Positions 62,377 to 64,000 of a stretch of DNA of 64,000 nucleotides are shown piece by piece; position 1 is the stretch's first letter, and each line of letters begins with the position of its first letter. The stretch comes from Verrucomicrobia bacterium SCGC AAA164-M04 (GTDB lineage Bacteria; Verrucomicrobiota; Verrucomicrobiae; Verrucomicrobiales; Akkermansiaceae). The translations under genes and the position numbers were made by a program. The stretch is taken from contig KB912124.1 in the NCBI GenBank assembly GCA_000383735.1, positions 24,456 through 88,455 on the forward strand. The letters run 5' to 3'. Under the pieces are notes generated by a model. That model ran no database searches, was not told where the DNA came from, and was given only the letters and a program-made list of their open reading frames with translations.

Positions 62377-63940
62377 ATGACTCCTTCTCTTCGATTTTAA
62401 TTCTAGGGAAGACAGGTTTTGGTTTGCCCGTTTGGTGTCCGGCTTCCAAGAGCCCCCATTTGAGGTCGCTGAGGGTGAGTTTCATTAGATCGTCCTTTTT
62501 TAATTGGCCAAAAATCTTGGCAGCTGCGTCTGGGAGAATTGGACGGAGAAGGACAGCAAGCTGGGCGCATGATTCTGCGGTGTGGGAGAGGATCTCACCA
62601 ACTCGAGAGAGCTTGGATTCGTCTTTTTTCATCTCCCAGGGTTTGTGTCTTTCTAGATACCCATTGCAATGAGTGACATGGTCATTAATGGCTTGCAGGG
62701 CGACACTGACCTCGCAGTTATCCATGGCTTCACGATAGGTGGAAACCGACTGCGCTAAGCAGTCGCGAAGGGCTATATCTTCAGCATTATCGGTATTAGT
62801 GACACTAATGGTGGAGTTACAGAAGCCCTTGGTCATATTGATTGAACGATTGAGTAGATTTCCTAGATCGTTTGCGAGTTCGGTATTGAATAGCATGACA
62901 AGGCGCTCGATATCAAAGTCGCTATCTTTTCCTGAGCGAATGTCGCGGCAGAGATAGTAGCGAAGAGTGTCAGTTCCAAATTTTTCGGCAAGTTCATCTG
63001 GGTCAACAATGTTGCCTAGGGACTTCGACATTTTGTCGCCCTTCACATTCCAGAACCCGTGAACGAGGAGGGTTGGCATTTCGGAAGCTTCAAAACCCAT
63101 GGCGTGGAGCATACAAGGCCAGTAAACTGCATGAGCTGGCACAAGAATATCTTTTCCAATGATTTGGAGGTCAGCGGGCCATAGCGAATCGAATTTGGGA
63201 AGTCCGGAGCCTTCAGGTTTTTGATATCCCGCGAAGGAAATATAGTTAATGAGCGCGTCAAACCAAACATAGGTCACAAAGTCCGGATCGAAGGGAAGGG
63301 GGATTCCCCAAGACATCCGTTCCTTCGGGCGTGAAATACAGAGATCAGTGTCGCCGGCTCTTTCAATAGCGTTGAGGACTTCATTTTTGCGAAACTCTGG
63401 AATGATTTTGAGATCATCATTTGCAACCGTAGAGCGAAGCCACTCGGCGTGGTCGGAGAGTTTAAAATACCAGTTTTCCTCTTCGATTTCCATGACCTCA
63501 CCCCATTCATCACCGAACTCACCGTGATCGTTACGGTCTCGGTCAGTGAGGAATTGCTCCTGTCGGACGGAGTAGAATCCAGCGTAAGATTTTTTGTAGA
63601 GAGCTCCCTCCTTTTCAAGTTTACCTAAGATTGCCTGAACACAGGATTTGTGCTGTTCGTCGGTTGTTTCTGCCCAACCATCATACTCAACTCCAAGTTT
63701 TTCCCAGAGACGAATAAATCCCTTCGTGTTTCGTTTGGTAAGGGTAGCCACGTTGACGCCTTCGGCTTCGGCGGTTTTGACCATTTTCTGGCCATGCTGG
63801 TCAACGCCAGTGAGAAAATATGATTCGACACCCTTGAGGCGCTGGTAGCGAGTTAGGACGTCGGCGAGAATTTTTTCGTAGGCGTGCCCGATATGCGGTT
63901 TGCCGTTTGGATAGTCGATGGCAGTAGTGACGTAGAACAT
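62375..63940 (-). CDS. metG: Methionyl-tRNA synthetase
   Basis: 521 residues from ATG 63940. It charges tRNA(Met). The ATP-binding motifs are HIGH at 16-19 (GKPHIGHAYEK) and KMSKS at 303-307. The anticodon-binding helices follow (FNTELANDLGNLLNRSINMT; ERHKPWEMKKDES). The zinc knuckle Cys found in many family members are not seen: the corresponding place reads VRQEQFL. There is no C-terminal tRNA-binding domain. The frame stays open upstream to the window edge (63941-64000), so a few more N-terminal residues are possible, but the family normally starts near FYVTT. Confidence 0.96.
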   Translation of the reverse strand: MFYVTTAIDYPNGKPHIGHAYEKILADVLTRYQRLKGVESYFLTGVDQHGQKMVKTAEAEGVNVATLTKRNTKGFIRLWEKLGVEYDGWAETTDEQHKSCVQAILGKLEKEGALYKKSYAGFYSVRQEQFLTDRDRNDHGEFGDEWGEVMEIEEENWYFKLSDHAEWLRSTVANDDLKIIPEFRKNEVLNAIERAGDTDLCISRPKERMSWGIPLPFDPDFVTYVWFDALINYISFAGYQKPEGSGLPKFDSLWPADLQIIGKDILVPAHAVYWPCMLHAMGFEASEMPTLLVHGFWNVKGDKMSKSLGNIVDPDELAEKFGTDTLRYYLCRDIRSGKDSDFDIERLVMLFNTELANDLGNLLNRSINMTKGFCNSTISVTNTDNAEDIALRDCLAQSVSTYREAMDNCEVSVALQAINDHVTHCNGYLERHKPWEMKKDESKLSRVGEILSHTAESCAQLAVLLRPILPDAAAKIFGQLKKDDLMKLTLSDLKWGLLEAGHQTGKPKPVFPRIKIEEKES

Positions 63941-64000
63941 GGTTTTAAATCGTTCAGGGTTGCGAAAGTAGCGGAAGAGGTGTCCGGGCTGGCGCAGGGC

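Noticed and set aside
1..64000. tRNA genes, rRNA, CRISPR arrays, insertion sequences, prophage
   Set aside because: I looked through the intergenic gaps by eye and found no cloverleaf, repeat array, transposase or integrase.

Overview
The window comes from a Verrucomicrobiota-like bacterium, most likely of marine Verrucomicrobiales type. This is inferred from gene content and no taxonomic search was run. It carries secreted sulfatase, CotH/lamin-tail and VCBS proteins, cytochrome proteins of the DUF1549/DUF1553 and DUF1587/1592/1588/1585 types paired with twin-arginine DUF1501/DUF1552 proteins, ExbB/ExbD modules, and a compact GspE/GspF/GspG machine. There is no rRNA, tRNA, CRISPR array, insertion sequence or prophage. 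The sequence is almost fully coding, and the longest gap without a gene is about 290 bp.

1-13142 is the accessory part. On the minus strand lie a VCBS-like exported protein (cut by the window edge), a sulfatase and a 1314-residue CotH/lamin-tail protein. Diverging from them on the plus strand is a four-gene operon holding two different 'c-type cytochrome + Tat-exported partner' pairs.

13190-31346 is mostly housekeeping on the plus strand: mnmA, an MFS-acyltransferase fusion, grpE-dnaJ (dnaJ frameshifted in a G10 run), rsmE, mutY (minus), rnhC, an HU-like protein, rlpA and murJ with a large extra periplasmic insert. Then come a tightly coupled unknown-pseudopilin-ABC transporter unit, a TonB-ExbB-ExbD cluster, def and an unknown gene. 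31378-38403 holds 5-oxoprolinase, a monothiol glutaredoxin, and guaB-guaA.

38412-41991 (minus) is a second ExbB-ExbD pair with a TPR protein, followed by uvrC, a PQQ-repeat protein (minus) and a BASS-type symporter. 46043-53256 is a minus-strand block. It contains split metH (its second part is also frameshifted), a cysteine-hydrolase-like lipoprotein, a SPOUT rRNA/tRNA methyltransferase, and an export-signal nickel superoxide dismutase followed 32 bp later by a di-haem peroxidase. A perfect 16-bp palindrome precedes metH.

53467-62311 runs on the plus strand: infA, which has no ATG/GTG/TTG start and an Arg/Gly-rich extension, an HD-domain membrane phosphodiesterase, ybeY, two GspE-type ATPases, GspF, GspG and a basic Arg/Gly-rich protein. 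metG (minus) closes the window.

The most interesting items are the periplasmic NiSOD-peroxidase pair, the unusual infA start, the MurJ insert, the double cytochrome/Tat operon, the pseudopilin-ABC unit, the degenerate ligase tail of the MFS-acyltransferase, and two single-G frameshifts that may be sequencing errors. I do not see one clearly new multi-gene defence or mobile system.
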